A DNA stretch of 64,000 nt from Halostella limicola (GCF_003675875.1 NZ_ML014752.1:192468-256467), one strand, 5' to 3'. Shown: positions 44,711-56,725, counted from the first letter of the stretch. Notes: generated by a model not told the origin, from the letters alone. A program made the numbers and translations.

Positions 44711-45859
44711 ATGAAACTGCACGAGTATCAGGCGAAGCAGGTCTTCGCCGACGCCGGGATCCCGACGCCCGCATCCGAACTCGCGGAGAGCGTCGACGAG
44801 GTCCTGGCCGCTGCCGAGGAGATCGGCTACCCCGTCGCGGTGAAGGCGCAGGTACAGGTCGGCGGACGCGGCAAAGCCGGCGGCATCAAGCTCGCGGAGG
44901 ACGAGGACGAGGCCCGCGAGGCCGCCGAGGACATCCTCGGGATGGACCTCAAGGGCTTCCACGTCGACCGCGTGCTGGTCGAGGAGGCCGTCGACTTCAC
45001 CAACGAGCTGTACGTCGGCGTCACCATGGACCGCGGCGAGGGCAAGCCCGTGGCGATGGTGTCGACCCGCGGCGGCGTCAACATCGAGGAGGTCGCCGAG
45101 GAGGACCCCGACGCGATCGTCCGCGAGCACGTCGACCCCGCGTTCGGCATGCACCCCTATCAGGCCCGGAAGGCCGTCTACGAGGCGGGCGTCGACCGCG
45201 CCATCGCCAATGACGTCGCGAGCGTCCTGCAGACGCTGTACACGCTCTGGGACGACAAGGACGGCGCCGACGCGGAGATCAACCCGCTGATGGTCACGGC
45301 CGACGACGAGGTCATCGCGGCCGACGCCGTGATGAACATCGACGAGGACGCGCTCTTCCGCCAGCCCGAGCTCGCGGAGATGGAAGACGAGTCCGCGGGC
45401 GGCGACGACCTCGAACAGAAGGCCGACGAGTACGGCTTCGACTACGTCCGCCTCGACGGCAACGTCGGCATCATCGGCAACGGCGCAGGCCTCGTGATGA
45501 CGACGCTCGATCTGGTCGACTACTACGGCGGTTCGCCCGCCAACTTCCTCGACGTCGGCGGCGGCGCGAAGGCCGACCGCATCGCCAACGCCCTGGACAT
45601 GGTGTTCTCCGACGACAACGTCGACAGCGTCGTGTTCAACATCTTCGGCGGGATCACCCGCGGCGACGAGGTCGCGAACGGCATCAACCAGGCCCTGGAG
45701 CAGTTCGACGAGATCCCCAAGCCCGTCGTCGTGCGGCTGGCGGGCACCAACTGGGAGGAGGGCCTCGAGATCCTGAACGAGGACCTCGTCACGGTCGAGG
45801 AGACTCTGGAAGACGCGGTTCAGCGTGCCGTCGAGTACGCTGAGGAGGTGGAAGCATGA
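44711..45859 (+). CDS. sucC: Succinyl-CoA synthetase beta subunit
   Basis: A 382-residue ATP-grasp enzyme: [41 protein letters not shown] and [23 protein letters not shown], then the C-terminal [25 protein letters not shown] and [11 protein letters not shown], which bind CoA and the phosphohistidine helix. It makes succinate plus ATP or GTP in the TCA cycle. A TATA-like GATTTAAG lies ~27 bases before the ATG. Overlaps sucD by four bases. Confidence 0.96.
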   Translation: MKLHEYQAKQVFADAGIPTPASELAESVDEVLAAAEEIGYPVAVKAQVQVGGRGKAGGIKLAEDEDEAREAAEDILGMDLKGFHVDRVLVEEAVDFTNELYVGVTMDRGEGKPVAMVSTRGGVNIEEVAEEDPDAIVREHVDPAFGMHPYQARKAVYEAGVDRAIANDVASVLQTLYTLWDDKDGADAEINPLMVTADDEVIAADAVMNIDEDALFRQPELAEMEDESAGGDDLEQKADEYGFDYVRLDGNVGIIGNGAGLVMTTLDLVDYYGGSPANFLDVGGGAKADRIANALDMVFSDDNVDSVVFNIFGGITRGDEVANGINQALEQFDEIPKPVVVRLAGTNWEEGLEILNEDLVTVEETLEDAVQRAVEYAEEVEA

Positions 45860-46725
45860 GTGTTCTAGTCGACGACGACACCCGAGTCATCGTGCAGGGC
45901 ATCACCGGCGGGGAGGGCAAGTTCCACGCCGAGCAGATGATCGAGTACGGCACCAACGTCGTGGCCGGCGCCGTCCCCGGCAAGGGCGGCCAGGAGGTCC
46001 ACGGCGTGCCCGTCTACGACACCGTCGAGCGGGCCGCCCGCGAGGAGGACGCCGACGCGTCGGTCATCTTCGTCCCGCCGGCGTTCGCCGGCGACGCCGT
46101 CTTCGAGGCGCTCGACGCGCCGATCGACCTCGCGGTCGCCATCACCGAGGGCATCCCGACCCAGGACATGGCCCGCGTGAACAAGCGCCTCGGCGAGGTC
46201 GACACCCGTCTCATCGGGCCGAACTGCCCCGGCATCATCACGCCCGGCGAGGCGAAACTCGGCATCCTGCCCGGCAACATCTTCTCCTCGGGCAACGTCG
46301 GTCTCGTCTCCCGGTCCGGCACCCTCACCTACCAGGTCGTCGACACCCTCAACGACCGCGGCATGGGCCAGACCACCGCCATCGGCATCGGCGGCGACCC
46401 GATCATCGGCACGGACTTCGTCGACGCGCTCGAACTGTTCGAGGCCGACGAGGACACCGAGGCCGTCGTCATGTGCGGCGAGATCGGCGGCGAGGACGAG
46501 GAGGAGGCCGCGAAGTACATCGGCGAGTACATGGACACGCCGGTCGCCGGCTTCATCGCCGGCCGCACCGCGCCGCCGGGCAAGCGCATGGGCCACGCCG
46601 GCGCTATCGTCTCCGGCAGCGGCACCGGCACCGCCGAGTCGAAGATCAACGCCCTCAACGACGCGGGCGTCCCCGTCGGCGACACGCCCGAAGAGGTCGC
46701 CGACCACATCGAAGACCTGCTCTGA
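45856..46725 (+). CDS. sucD: Succinyl-CoA synthetase alpha subunit
   Basis: A 289-residue alpha subunit. [25 protein letters not shown] is the CoA-binding Rossmann start, [21 protein letters not shown] and [14 protein letters not shown] follow, and the phosphorylated His is in [30 protein letters not shown] is the power-helix region. Works with SucC in one complex. Co-translated with sucC through an ATGA overlap. Confidence 0.96.
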   Translation: MSVLVDDDTRVIVQGITGGEGKFHAEQMIEYGTNVVAGAVPGKGGQEVHGVPVYDTVERAAREEDADASVIFVPPAFAGDAVFEALDAPIDLAVAITEGIPTQDMARVNKRLGEVDTRLIGPNCPGIITPGEAKLGILPGNIFSSGNVGLVSRSGTLTYQVVDTLNDRGMGQTTAIGIGGDPIIGTDFVDALELFEADEDTEAVVMCGEIGGEDEEEAAKYIGEYMDTPVAGFIAGRTAPPGKRMGHAGAIVSGSGTGTAESKINALNDAGVPVGDTPEEVADHIEDLL

Positions 46726-46852
46726 GCGGACGGCGCAGTTCCGCCTTTTCTACGGCGCGGTAACTCCGTTTTCGCGCGTTTCGAGGCGTTCCCCGAGAGG
46801 ACAACGAGAGGGATGAGGAACGACCGGCGTCGAGAAGCAGTCGCGAGCGCCG

Positions 46853-47185
46853 TCAGGCGCACCCGTTCGTCGGCTCGTCGTCGCCGGTCAGACCGACGGC
46901 GAGGCTCGCGCCCCACGCTCGGATCGGCGAGGTCAGCAGGCGACCCCACGCCCTCGCTGCACGGGCGCTCGAAGACGCGGCGACCGTGGGTGCGTCCGCC
47001 GGCGCCGGGCGCTCGGTGACGGTCGTCTCGCAGTTCGGGCAGACGTACGCCGTTCGGTCGCCGTGGGAGCGGAGCCGCCAGTCGCCCTCGACGGGGCTCT
47101 CGTGGTCGCACGAGGGGCAGAACAGCGTCGCTTTTAGTCGCGGCAGTGCGTCGGCATCGGGAGTTCGGGCAGTGACGGTAGTCAT
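46853..47185 (-). CDS. Haloarchaeal zinc-ribbon protein
   Basis: A 110-residue protein. [42 protein letters not shown] is a Cys4 zinc ribbon of transcription-factor style; the C-terminus ([23 protein letters not shown]) is a hydrophobic amphipathic helix that might contact a membrane. Function unknown. Confidence 0.7.
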   Translation of the reverse strand: MTTVTARTPDADALPRLKATLFCPSCDHESPVEGDWRLRSHGDRTAYVCPNCETTVTERPAPADAPTVAASSSARAARAWGRLLTSPIRAWGASLAVGLTGDDEPTNGCA

Positions 47186-47345
47186 TACCCGACGATAGGG
47201 GCGTGAGAGGGATAACCTTCGCGCCCCAGTGCGTTAGTCGCGCGGTAGGGGCCGCCAGCGTCGCCTCTACGGAGGCTTGGCGACGGGCGTGTCCGGGCGT
47301 GTCTGTGTCAGGAGGTTTCAACACGGCGCCTCGCGTTTCCCCGCC

Positions 47346-47657
47346 ATGGCACGCGAGTACGACAAACTCGTCCGCGACCGGATCCCCGAGATAATCGAGG
47401 CCGACGGCGAACGCCCCCGCGTCCACGTCGCCGACGAGGACGAGTACGAGCGGCGACTGCGCGAGAAGCTCGACGAGGAGGTGCGGGAGTACCGCGAGGA
47501 CGGCGGCGTCGAGGAACTGGCCGACGTGCTGGAAGCGGTCCACGCGCTCCGCGAACTGGCGGGCGTCTCGGCCGAGGAACTGGAGGCGATCCGGGTCGAG
47601 AAAGCCGAGGAACGGGGACGGTTCGAAGAGCGAATCGTCCTCGAGCGCGTGGAGTGA
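47346..47657 (+). CDS. MazG/HisE-like nucleoside triphosphate pyrophosphohydrolase
   Basis: A 103-residue all-helical protein: [69 protein letters not shown]. The EE..E...D metal pattern (LDEEVREY...EELADVLEA) and the [11 protein letters not shown] start match the house-cleaning NTP pyrophosphohydrolase group related to MazG and HisE. It should hydrolyse non-canonical dNTPs. A role in histidine synthesis is less likely, since HisE has a different N-terminus. Confidence 0.8.
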   Translation: MAREYDKLVRDRIPEIIEADGERPRVHVADEDEYERRLREKLDEEVREYREDGGVEELADVLEAVHALRELAGVSAEELEAIRVEKAEERGRFEERIVLERVE

Positions 47658-47668
47658 GCGGCGGCCGG

Positions 47669-48121
47669 CTACTCGACGTTGAGCGCCGGTCCGCGGTCGC
47701 CCGTCGCGCCGGCCGCCGCCGCGGCCCCGAGGGCGTACCAGAGCGCGGCGGCGACGCCGATGCCCGCCAGGATGTAGTAGCCGTACGCGACGACGACCGA
47801 CGGCGGGGTGGTCGTCGCGACGGCGTAGTGGATCCACCAGACGGCCGTGTGGCGGGGCGCTTCGCTCTCGTGGATGGCGTAGACGAGCGTACCCCCGAGC
47901 GGAAGGCCCACGAGGGCCCCGCAGACGAGGCCGTGGACGGCGCGTCGACGGCGGTCCCCCGCCGCAAGAGTCCCGGCGACGTAGCCCCCGGCCGGGCCGC
48001 CGAGCAGGAGGGAGAGGACGCCGACGACGCCGAGCGGTTCGGGGAGCCTGACCGTCACCCCGATCAGGGCGAGCGCCGCTGGCGGAACGAGTCCGAGGAG
48101 GAGGGCCTCGCGGTCGAACAC
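47669..48121 (-). CDS. Four-span membrane protein (DUF5518-like)
   Basis: A 150-residue membrane protein starting at GTG. Helices: [66 protein letters not shown] and [24 protein letters not shown]. The Gly-rich [10 protein letters not shown] and paired-helix layout fit DUF5518, common in haloarchaea and of unknown function. Convergent with the pyrophosphohydrolase gene. Confidence 0.72.
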   Translation of the reverse strand: MFDREALLLGLVPPAALALIGVTVRLPEPLGVVGVLSLLLGGPAGGYVAGTLAAGDRRRRAVHGLVCGALVGLPLGGTLVYAIHESEAPRHTAVWWIHYAVATTTPPSVVVAYGYYILAGIGVAAALWYALGAAAAAGATGDRGPALNVE

Positions 48122-48161
48122 GCCGGACGTACGCGGGGGACCGTGTTGCGACTTTCGTTTT

Positions 48162-48461
48162 TCAGAACACGCGGGACAGCAGGGCCCGCAACGGGCCCAG
48201 AACGCCGCTGCGCTCGTCGCGGCTCTCGGCGTCGTCCGCTTCGGCGGCGCGACCGCCGTCGAGGTCGAAAGTGCCCTCGGACGGGGCGTCGGGCGGTACG
48301 ACGCCGTGGTCGAGGGCGGTGTGGGGGTCGTCGAGTTCGATCCCGGCGATCGCGTCCGACAGTTCCTCGTCGGTCGCCTCCTCGGCGTCCGAAGGGCGGT
48401 CGGTCGCTGCATCGTCGCTTTCCGGGGACCGGCCGCGACGGTCGTGGTCGGAATCCAGCAT
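48162..48461 (-). CDS. Acidic disordered protein with C-terminal amphipathic helix
   Basis: A 99-residue, Asp/Glu-rich, probably disordered protein with DELSDAIAGIELDDPHTALDHGV as the only ordered-looking stretch, ending SGVLGPLRALLSRVF, an amphipathic membrane-binding-type helix. A TATA-like CTTAATATTCG lies ~30 bases upstream. The tail resembles that of the adjacent gene (GLLARILAILGLK). Function unknown. Confidence 0.65.
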   Translation of the reverse strand: MLDSDHDRRGRSPESDDAATDRPSDAEEATDEELSDAIAGIELDDPHTALDHGVVPPDAPSEGTFDLDGGRAAEADDAESRDERSGVLGPLRALLSRVF

Positions 48462-48553
48462 CTCGCGGTCGGTTCAAACTCATTCGACCCGAATATTAAG
48501 ACTTTATGAGTAGAGAATTAATGACGCATCAGTGAGAAAGTTCTCTCGGGAGG

Positions 48554-49183
48554 TTATTTGAGCCCGAGGATCGCCAATATCCGGGCTAGCAGACCCCGTT
48601 TCTCGTCGGTAGGTGACTCGTCTTTCGTCCCGTCGTCTGCCATCGACCCGGCGTCCGTCGTCGCGCCCGCTTCGTCGACGGCGCCGCCGATGACGTCCGG
48701 CCCGCCGTCGCTTCCGCCGGTCGGTCCGTCCTCGTCGGAGGGGTCGAACAGGTCCATCGCTTCGGCCGCGTCCGCGTCGGTCGTCTCTTGGTCGGCGGGC
48801 GCGTCGTCGCCGCCGTCCGTCGAGTCCGGATCGATCCAGCGGAACTCCTCGCCCTCCGAGCGGTCCGGGATGAGGAGGTTCTCGACCTCGCTCCCCGCTC
48901 CGAGCGTCTGCCCGCCGTCGGTGAACTGCTCGTGGGAGTGGCCGTCGGCGTCGGCGACGATCGACTCCGCGGACGCCCCCTCGAACTCGTCCGTCGGCGT
49001 CTCCGTCCCCGACTCGGCCTTGAGTTCCCGGAACAGATTCTCGGCGGTCGTGTCCTGGATCCCCTCGTCCAGCGTCGCCGCGCCCGCGGCGCTTTTCGTC
49101 CCCGTGTCGCGGAAGACGTAGTCGGCGCTGAGCGTCGTGTACCCCTCCCCCTCGTCCGACGTACCCCCGTGCGAAGTCGTCAT
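48554..49183 (-). CDS. Acidic disordered protein with C-terminal amphipathic helix, neighbour of similar design
   Basis: A 209-residue acidic protein. TTLSADYVFRDTGTKSAAGAATLDEGIQDTTAENLFRELKAES and DGGQTLGAGSEVENLLIPDRSEGEEFRWIDPDS are the more ordered parts; the rest is Asp/Gly/Thr-rich. It ends DEKRGLLARILAILGLK, a basic-amphipathic helix like that of the 99-residue neighbour. No signal peptide or full membrane span. Both genes have their own AT-rich promoters. Function unknown; peripheral membrane binding is possible. Confidence 0.66.
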   Translation of the reverse strand: MTTSHGGTSDEGEGYTTLSADYVFRDTGTKSAAGAATLDEGIQDTTAENLFRELKAESGTETPTDEFEGASAESIVADADGHSHEQFTDGGQTLGAGSEVENLLIPDRSEGEEFRWIDPDSTDGGDDAPADQETTDADAAEAMDLFDPSDEDGPTGGSDGGPDVIGGAVDEAGATTDAGSMADDGTKDESPTDEKRGLLARILAILGLK

Positions 49184-49319
49184 ATCTCCGATTGGTATAT
49201 TTCTCCACCCGTTTTCGTTTAAGTCTTATGTCAATAAAGAAAAGGAACGGGTCGAGAGTCGGAGGGGAATCGCGGAGTTCCTTCGGCGGACTTTAGTCGG
49301 CTCACGCCAATCCGAGGAC

Positions 49320-50291
49320 ATGAAATTCGGCGTACTCAGCACGGCCGACATCGGTCGCACGGCGTTCGTCCCGGGAGTCAGGGAGACCGAGCACGAGGTG
49401 CTCGCGATCGCCTCCAGAGACGGCGACAGGGCCGCCGCGGTCGCGGACGTCCTCGGGATCGAGCGGTCGTACGAGGGATACGACGCGCTGCTCGCCGACG
49501 ACGACCTCGACGCGGTGTACAACCCGCTGCCGAACGCCTACCACGCCGAGTGGACGCGCCGGGCGGCCGACGCGGGGCTACACGTCCTCTGCGAGAAACC
49601 CCTCGGCGTCGACGCCGCGGAGGCCCGCGAGATGGGCGAGTACTGCGACGAGCGCGGCGTTACGCTGATGGAGGGGTACATGTACCGCTACCACCCGCGG
49701 ATCCGGCGGGCGATCGAGATCGCGCGGACGGAACTCGACGACGTTCGCTCGGTGACGGGGCGGTTCACGTTCCTGATGCCCGAGGGGGCGGAGGACATCC
49801 GGCTCGACCCTGACCTCGCCGGCGGGAGTCTCCGTGACGTGGGCGTGTACCCGATCCACGCCGCGCGCCAGATCCTCGGCGAGCCGTCGCGAGTGACGGG
49901 CTTCACCGCCGACACGCATGACTCCGGCGTCGACACGGAGGCCGCCGCCGTGCTGGAGTACGACGACGGCGCCACGGCGCAGGTGTCCTCCGGGTTCGAC
50001 ACGCCGAAGTCACAGTACGTCCGCGTCGAGGCTCCCAACGGGTGGGTCGAGGTGGAGGAGGCGTTCAACGTCGCGGGGGAGACCACCCTGCGCTACGGCG
50101 TCGACGGCCGGACCGCGACGGAGACGTTCGAGCCGGTGGACCAGTACGGCCTCGAAGTCGAGCACTTCGCGGAGTGCGTCGCGTCCGGCGACCGGCCGCT
50201 CACCGACGCCGAGTCGGGTGCGGCGACGCTCCGGGTCATTGAGGCCATCGAGGAGAGCGCGGAAACCGGCGCGGCGATCGACCTCGACTAG
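49320..50291 (+). CDS. Gfo/Idh/MocA-family dehydrogenase (sugar 1-dehydrogenase-like)
   Basis: A 323-residue NAD(P)-dependent enzyme. KFGVLSTADIGRTAFVPGV is the Rossmann start, LHVLCEKPLGVDAAEA contains the family EKP motif, and MEGYMYRYHPRIRRA with GGSLRDVGVYPIHAAR contains the active-site Tyr/His pattern. Haloarchaeal D-xylose 1-dehydrogenases belong to this branch, so sugar oxidation is a good guess, but other glycosides are possible. Divergent from the acidic-protein gene. Confidence 0.85.
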   Translation: MKFGVLSTADIGRTAFVPGVRETEHEVLAIASRDGDRAAAVADVLGIERSYEGYDALLADDDLDAVYNPLPNAYHAEWTRRAADAGLHVLCEKPLGVDAAEAREMGEYCDERGVTLMEGYMYRYHPRIRRAIEIARTELDDVRSVTGRFTFLMPEGAEDIRLDPDLAGGSLRDVGVYPIHAARQILGEPSRVTGFTADTHDSGVDTEAAAVLEYDDGATAQVSSGFDTPKSQYVRVEAPNGWVEVEEAFNVAGETTLRYGVDGRTATETFEPVDQYGLEVEHFAECVASGDRPLTDAESGAATLRVIEAIEESAETGAAIDLD

Positions 50292-50309
50292 GCCGGCACT
50301 CACCGCCGG

Positions 50310-50579
50310 TCAGCGGCAGTTCTCGCAGCGCGACCCGTCCCCCTGGAACGGCCGGCCACACCGGACGCAGGGCGTCGGCGCGCGCTCCGGCGCGGACATA
50401 CCGGGGATCACGTCGACGGGACTCGGCCGCGGTGCGACGTCCTGACGCCGACCGAGACGGTCGACGATCACGTCGTCGCGAAGCGCCATCAGGCCGCGCC
50501 ACAGGCCGAGAAAGAGAACCGTCGGTAACACCACGAGGACCGCCGTACTGCCCAGTCTGAGGAGCAGTTCGGCGTCCAT
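50310..50579 (-). CDS. Single-span protein with C-terminal zinc ribbon
   Basis: An 89-residue protein with one N-terminal membrane helix (LLLRLGSTAVLVVLPTVLFLGLWRGLMAL), a short linker with IPGMSAPERAPTP, and a zinc knuckle CVRCGRPFQGDGSRCENCR at the end. Overlaps its upstream neighbour by one base-sharing ATGA, so the two are co-translated and probably work together. Function unknown. Confidence 0.7.
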   Translation of the reverse strand: MDAELLLRLGSTAVLVVLPTVLFLGLWRGLMALRDDVIVDRLGRRQDVAPRPSPVDVIPGMSAPERAPTPCVRCGRPFQGDGSRCENCR

Positions 50580-50869
50580 CACCGCCCGGCGAGGTTGTCC
50601 GCGCACTCGCGACAGAAGGTGTAGCGCCCCTCGTTGACCGCCCCGCAGGTCCGGCAGGCGACCGCGTCGCTCGCGCTCTCCGCGGCGCCCGTCGCGGCGA
50701 GAGCCGACAGGCCGTTCCCGGACGAGACGTTTCGCGGCGGGTCGGACAGCCGCGGCTCCGTCGGTCCGTCGTCGCGGACGTACTCGAGAGCGAGCAGCGG
50801 CACGAGTACCGAGAGCGGTACCAGCAGTATTACCCCGACGTAGAGAACGGCGTGTACGAGGGTGTCCAT
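50579..50869 (-). CDS. Single-span protein with C-terminal zinc ribbon, operon partner
   Basis: A 96-residue protein: one N-terminal helix (AVLYVGVILLVPLSVLVPLLAL), a disordered middle and a zinc ribbon CRTCGAVNEGRYTFCRECADN at the C-terminus. It has the same architecture as the next gene (helix, linker, ribbon), suggesting a duplicated module facing the cytoplasm. Function unknown. Confidence 0.7.
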   Translation of the reverse strand: MDTLVHAVLYVGVILLVPLSVLVPLLALEYVRDDGPTEPRLSDPPRNVSSGNGLSALAATGAAESASDAVACRTCGAVNEGRYTFCRECADNLAGR

Positions 50870-50975
50870 GAGATACCGTAGCAAATCCTCGCACTTAGTT
50901 GATACGGCCGATCTCACGTCGTCGGCCATCGGAGAGGTTCGACACCAGAGCGCGGAATCGCTTCAGCCGACAGTC

Positions 50976-51467
50976 TCAGCCGATCAGTCCCAGGCCGACC
51001 ACGGTTGCGGCGGTGGCGAACACGCCGAGCGCGAACAGCGCGTAGTTGGCGATCGGGCTCTTCGCGGTCGTCACGCCGAAGGAGTAGCTGCGGCCGGAGA
51101 GCGGCCAGAACGGGCGGATCCCCATCGGCGTCAGCACGTCGCCGAGGAGGTGAGCGAGCACGGAGAGCGCCCCGACGGCGAAGCCGAACGCTGCGAGGTC
51201 CACCCCGACGGTCGGGCCGAGGACGGGAGCGAGCGCGGAGCCCGCGGCGCCGAACGCGGCGCCGAACAGGCCGGCGAAGAGAAACGAGTGCGTGGGGCCG
51301 CGGTGCGAGACGAACGGTAACCGGTGGTCGCAGTCGGGGAACGTCGCGGTCCCCACCATCACCGCCCCGCCCAGGTACGCGGCGACGACGTGGCCCTCCC
51401 GGACGAGGGCCGCGCCGACGGGCGCGTACACCAGCAGGGCGAGTCCGTAGTGGCCGAGTTGATACAC
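50976..51467 (-). CDS. YdjM-type membrane-bound metal-dependent hydrolase
   Basis: A 163-residue membrane protein starting at GTG. TATFPDCDHRLPFVSHRGPTHSFLFAGLFGAAFGA contains the conserved DxDH...HRGxTHS metal motif, and LSVLAHLLGDVLTPMGIRPFWPL the second HLLGD..TP motif, of the DUF457/YdjM family. Members are putative membrane hydrolases of unknown substrate; one bacterial member is LexA-regulated. Divergent from the AhpD-like gene. Confidence 0.82.
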   Translation of the reverse strand: MYQLGHYGLALLVYAPVGAALVREGHVVAAYLGGAVMVGTATFPDCDHRLPFVSHRGPTHSFLFAGLFGAAFGAAGSALAPVLGPTVGVDLAAFGFAVGALSVLAHLLGDVLTPMGIRPFWPLSGRSYSFGVTTAKSPIANYALFALGVFATAATVVGLGLIG

Positions 51468-51553
51468 GCCGCCCGGTTGGGTCCGGAGGCTCCCAAAGCT
51501 GTCGGTCCGCGGCGAACGAAACCATCATTATCGATGGCGGGGTTCGACCCCGT

Positions 51554-52126
51554 ATGGCGGACGACATCGAGGCCATGACGCGGTTCCCGGTACCGGACGT
51601 CGAGGACCTGCCCGAGGACCTGCGGGAGCGCATCGACGCGGAGACGGAGGAGGCGGGGTTCACGCCCAACGTCTTCCTCGCGTACGCGTACCGACCCTCG
51701 CACTTCCGGGCGTTCTTCCAGTACTACGACGCGCTCGTCGAGGAGAGCGAGCTGACCCGCGCGGAGATCGAGATGATCATCGTCGCGGTCAGCGGCGTCA
51801 ACGACTGCTACTACTGCAACGTCGCCCACGGCGCACTGGCCCGCATCTACGCGGATGACCCGCTGCTGGCGGACCAGCTCGTCTCGAACTACCGGAACGC
51901 CGACGTCAGCGAGCGCCACCGCCGGATGCTCGACCTCGCGGTGAAGCTCACCGAGAACCAGGCCGAAGTGGACGAGTCCGACTTCGAGCGCCTGCGGGAG
52001 GTCGGCTTCGATGACCGGGCGATCTGGGACATCGGGAGCGTCGCCGCGTTCTTCAACCTCTCGAACCGAATGGCCCAGCTCGCAGACATGCGCCCGAACG
52101 AGGAGTTCCACGCAATGGGGCGGTAG
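51554..52126 (+). CDS. AhpD-like carboxymuconolactone decarboxylase family protein
   Basis: A 190-residue helical protein. ELTRAEIEMIIVAVSGVNDCYYCNVAHGALARIY contains the CxxC...H active site of AhpD-like peroxidase-related enzymes; the N-terminal helices (GFTPNVFLAYAYRPSHFRAFFQYYDAL) and AAFFNLSNRMAQLADM match the same family. The redox Cys pair suggests peroxide or disulfide reduction. It directly precedes the copper cluster, but no shared control is visible. Confidence 0.85.
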   Translation: MADDIEAMTRFPVPDVEDLPEDLRERIDAETEEAGFTPNVFLAYAYRPSHFRAFFQYYDALVEESELTRAEIEMIIVAVSGVNDCYYCNVAHGALARIYADDPLLADQLVSNYRNADVSERHRRMLDLAVKLTENQAEVDESDFERLREVGFDDRAIWDIGSVAAFFNLSNRMAQLADMRPNEEFHAMGR

Positions 52127-52245
52127 GGGCCTCGTCCGGACGCGATTTCGGTGATACTGTCCGGTCCTTGCTGCGATCGAACGCCGTATTAAATTAATCA
52201 AGGAGTGTCGAAAAGGGTTTAGGGGGACCGATACAACGAGGTGAT

Positions 52246-52836
52246 ATGCACGAACTCGACGAAACCGACCTGGGAATCCTGCGACTCCTCGTCGCGGACG
52301 CTCGCCGCCCGTACAGCGAGATCGCCGACCAGGTCGACGTGTCCCCGCCGACCGTGTCCGACCGCGTCGAACGGTTAGAGGAGATGGGTATCATCGAGCG
52401 CTTCACCCTCGACATCGACCGGTCGATGCTGTCCGACGGCGTCTCCGTGCTCATCGACGTCGACCTCCGCCCGGGCGCGGTCGGCGACATCAAGCACCGC
52501 CTCGCCGAACTGGACCAGGTCGAGCACGTGTTCGCCACCGCGGACGCGAGCGTTGTCGTGCAGGCGACCGTCCGCGAGGACGAGGTTCAGGCGATGCTCG
52601 CCGAGGCCATCGACATGGAGAAGGTCATCGAGTACGACGTCCGCCTGCTCGCGGACTCGTTCTGGAACCCCGAGGTGAACGGCGCCGAGTTCGCCCCCGA
52701 CTGCGACGAGTGCGGCAACACCGTCACCAGCGAGGGCGAGTCGGTCCGAATCGACGGCCAGCTCCACCACTTCTGTTGCTCCACCTGTCGGAGCAACTTC
52801 GAGGAGCGCTACGAGAAACTGAAGGAATCGGCGTAA
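52246..52836 (+). CDS. Lrp/AsnC-type regulator with TRASH metal-sensing domain
   Basis: A 196-residue regulator. Residues 1-~55 are the AsnC HTH (LDETDLGILRLLVADARRPYSEIADQVDVSPPTVSDRVERLEEMGII); ~60-140 a ligand-like alpha/beta domain; and ~145-185 a TRASH domain with CDECGNTVTSEGE and HHFCCSTCRSNF, the Cys set that binds copper in archaeal sensors. This architecture is that of the Halobacterium regulator that switches on copper efflux. Adjacency to CopA makes copper the likely ligand. A TATA-like AAAGGGTTTA lies ~28 bases before the ATG. Confidence 0.88.
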   Translation: MHELDETDLGILRLLVADARRPYSEIADQVDVSPPTVSDRVERLEEMGIIERFTLDIDRSMLSDGVSVLIDVDLRPGAVGDIKHRLAELDQVEHVFATADASVVVQATVREDEVQAMLAEAIDMEKVIEYDVRLLADSFWNPEVNGAEFAPDCDECGNTVTSEGESVRIDGQLHHFCCSTCRSNFEERYEKLKESA

Positions 52837-52960
52837 CGGTCGTCTCGGCGTCCGACCCGGCCCTCCGCTTTTTCACGTTGCCTTTGCACCAGTGAAGAGT
52901 ACCGAAAGGGTAGTTCTCTCGCCATTGTGATTTAGAATCCAAGAAACTCCCAGGGGAGAT

Positions 52961-52975
52961 CCTTAGTCTGTAAGG
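52961..52975. promoter_or_regulatory. Dyad CCTTA-N5-TAAGG upstream of copA
   Basis: A perfect 5+5 dyad, 39 bases before the copA start codon and preceded by a TATA-like TGATTTAGA (~52928-52936). A reasonable candidate operator for the adjacent TRASH regulator. A TATA-like GTATATAG at ~52999-53006 is too near the start to drive the full-length protein. Confidence 0.45.
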
Positions 52976-53013
52976 GGAAACCCGCATGAACGTGGACCCC
53001 GTATATAGATCCG

Positions 53014-55557
<2,544 letters not shown>

Positions 55558-55595
55558 CCGCAACTATTCTAAGGGGACGCGCCCCACTGTTACCC

Positions 55596-55793
55596 ATGGC
55601 GATCGAACTCGAAGTCGAGGGGATGACGTGTCAGGGTTGCGAGGAAGTCGTCGAGAAGGCGCTGGAGATGGCCGACGGCGCCGAGGAGGCCTCGGCTGAC
55701 CGGTACGAGAGCGTCGCCGAGATCGAGGGCGACGCCGACCCCGAGACGCTCGTCTCGAAGGTCGAGATGGCCGGCTACGAGGCGTCGACGTAG
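55596..55793 (+). CDS. copZ: CopZ-like copper chaperone (single HMA domain)
   Basis: A 65-residue HMA protein: IELEVEGMTCQGCEEVVEKALEMADGAEEASADRYESVAEIEGDADPETLVSKVEMAGYEAS, with the GMTCQGC copper-binding pair and the usual ferredoxin-like pattern. It should pass Cu+ to CopA, which lies directly upstream with 38 bases between. A short inverted repeat (CCCCT...AGGGG, 55551-55576) spans the copA stop. Confidence 0.88.
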   Translation: MAIELEVEGMTCQGCEEVVEKALEMADGAEEASADRYESVAEIEGDADPETLVSKVEMAGYEAST

Positions 55794-56053
55794 GCGACTG
55801 TCGCTTCCCGTTCTCCGTGCGCTCGCCCGCCAGCGGCGGGTCCGGCGCCGCCTGTCCCCGGCACTGCCCGATCCCACCAGTGGCTCCGCCCGCTGCGGCC
55901 CCCGGCAGGCCGGCGCGTTCCGTGGTCAGCACACACCGCGACCCGGCCACGGCGAAGATGATACGGCGGCAGACGCCGTCAGACAATCATTCTGACCGGT
56001 TCGCGGGGTGATAGTAGCCGCTACTTTTCCCTGTCTGGACCGTAGCGGCGCCG

Positions 56054-56725
56054 ATGACTGATCAGACCTCGCTCGACCGCCGTCGGTTCGTTCGACTCGC
56101 CGGAAGCGCCGCCTCGCTCGCGCTCGTCGCCGGGTGCGGCGGCCCCGGAGAGAGCGGAAACGGTACCGACGCCGGCGCGCAAACCGAGGCGGGACCCGAC
56201 GAGGGGGCGGGGGGCGGCGGCCAGGGCGGCGGCTCCCGCGAGGGCGAGGAGGGCAGCCAGCAGGTCGAGGAATGGCTCTCCGAGACGGACAACTACAGCG
56301 GCGTCGTCGACCAGACCGACGTGAACCGGGCGACCGTCGCGGTCGGCGCGCCGGGCAACGGCGGTAACAACGTGTTCGACCCGGTGGCGATCCGGATCTC
56401 GCCGGGAATGACGGTGCGCTGGACATGGACCGGCGACGGCACGCACAACGTGGTCGAGCGGGACGAGACGTTCAAGAGCGGGTCGCCGACCGGCGACGCC
56501 GACGAGGTCTACGAGTTCGACTTCGAGGAAGAGGGCACCTACCTCTACTACTGCGAACGCCACGAGGGCAGAGGGATGAAGGGAGCGATCGTCGTCGGAG
56601 AAGGTAGCGGAACCGGCGACGGGAACGGGTCCGGCGACGGCAACGAGACCGACGGCGGCAACGAAAGCGACGACGCCCAGACGGAAAGCGAGGGGACCGG
56701 CTACGACGACGGGAACGGGTCCTGA
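56054..56725 (+). CDS. Halocyanin, lipid-anchored blue copper protein
   Basis: A 223-residue protein. Residues 1-~30 form a Tat/lipoprotein signal (RRRFVRLAGSAASLALVAGCG) with lipobox Cys. A Gly/Asp/Glu linker precedes the cupredoxin domain (ATVAVGAPGNGGNNVFDPVAIRISPGMTVRWTWTGDGTHNVVERDE...YLYYCERHEGRGMKGAIVVGEG) with His, Cys, His and Met type-1 copper ligands visible. The tail is rich in Gly, Asn, Ser and Asp. Halocyanins carry electrons at the outer face of the membrane. It lies ~260 bases after copZ, so may be part of the copper response. Confidence 0.9.
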   Translation: MTDQTSLDRRRFVRLAGSAASLALVAGCGGPGESGNGTDAGAQTEAGPDEGAGGGGQGGGSREGEEGSQQVEEWLSETDNYSGVVDQTDVNRATVAVGAPGNGGNNVFDPVAIRISPGMTVRWTWTGDGTHNVVERDETFKSGSPTGDADEVYEFDFEEEGTYLYYCERHEGRGMKGAIVVGEGSGTGDGNGSGDGNETDGGNESDDAQTESEGTGYDDGNGS

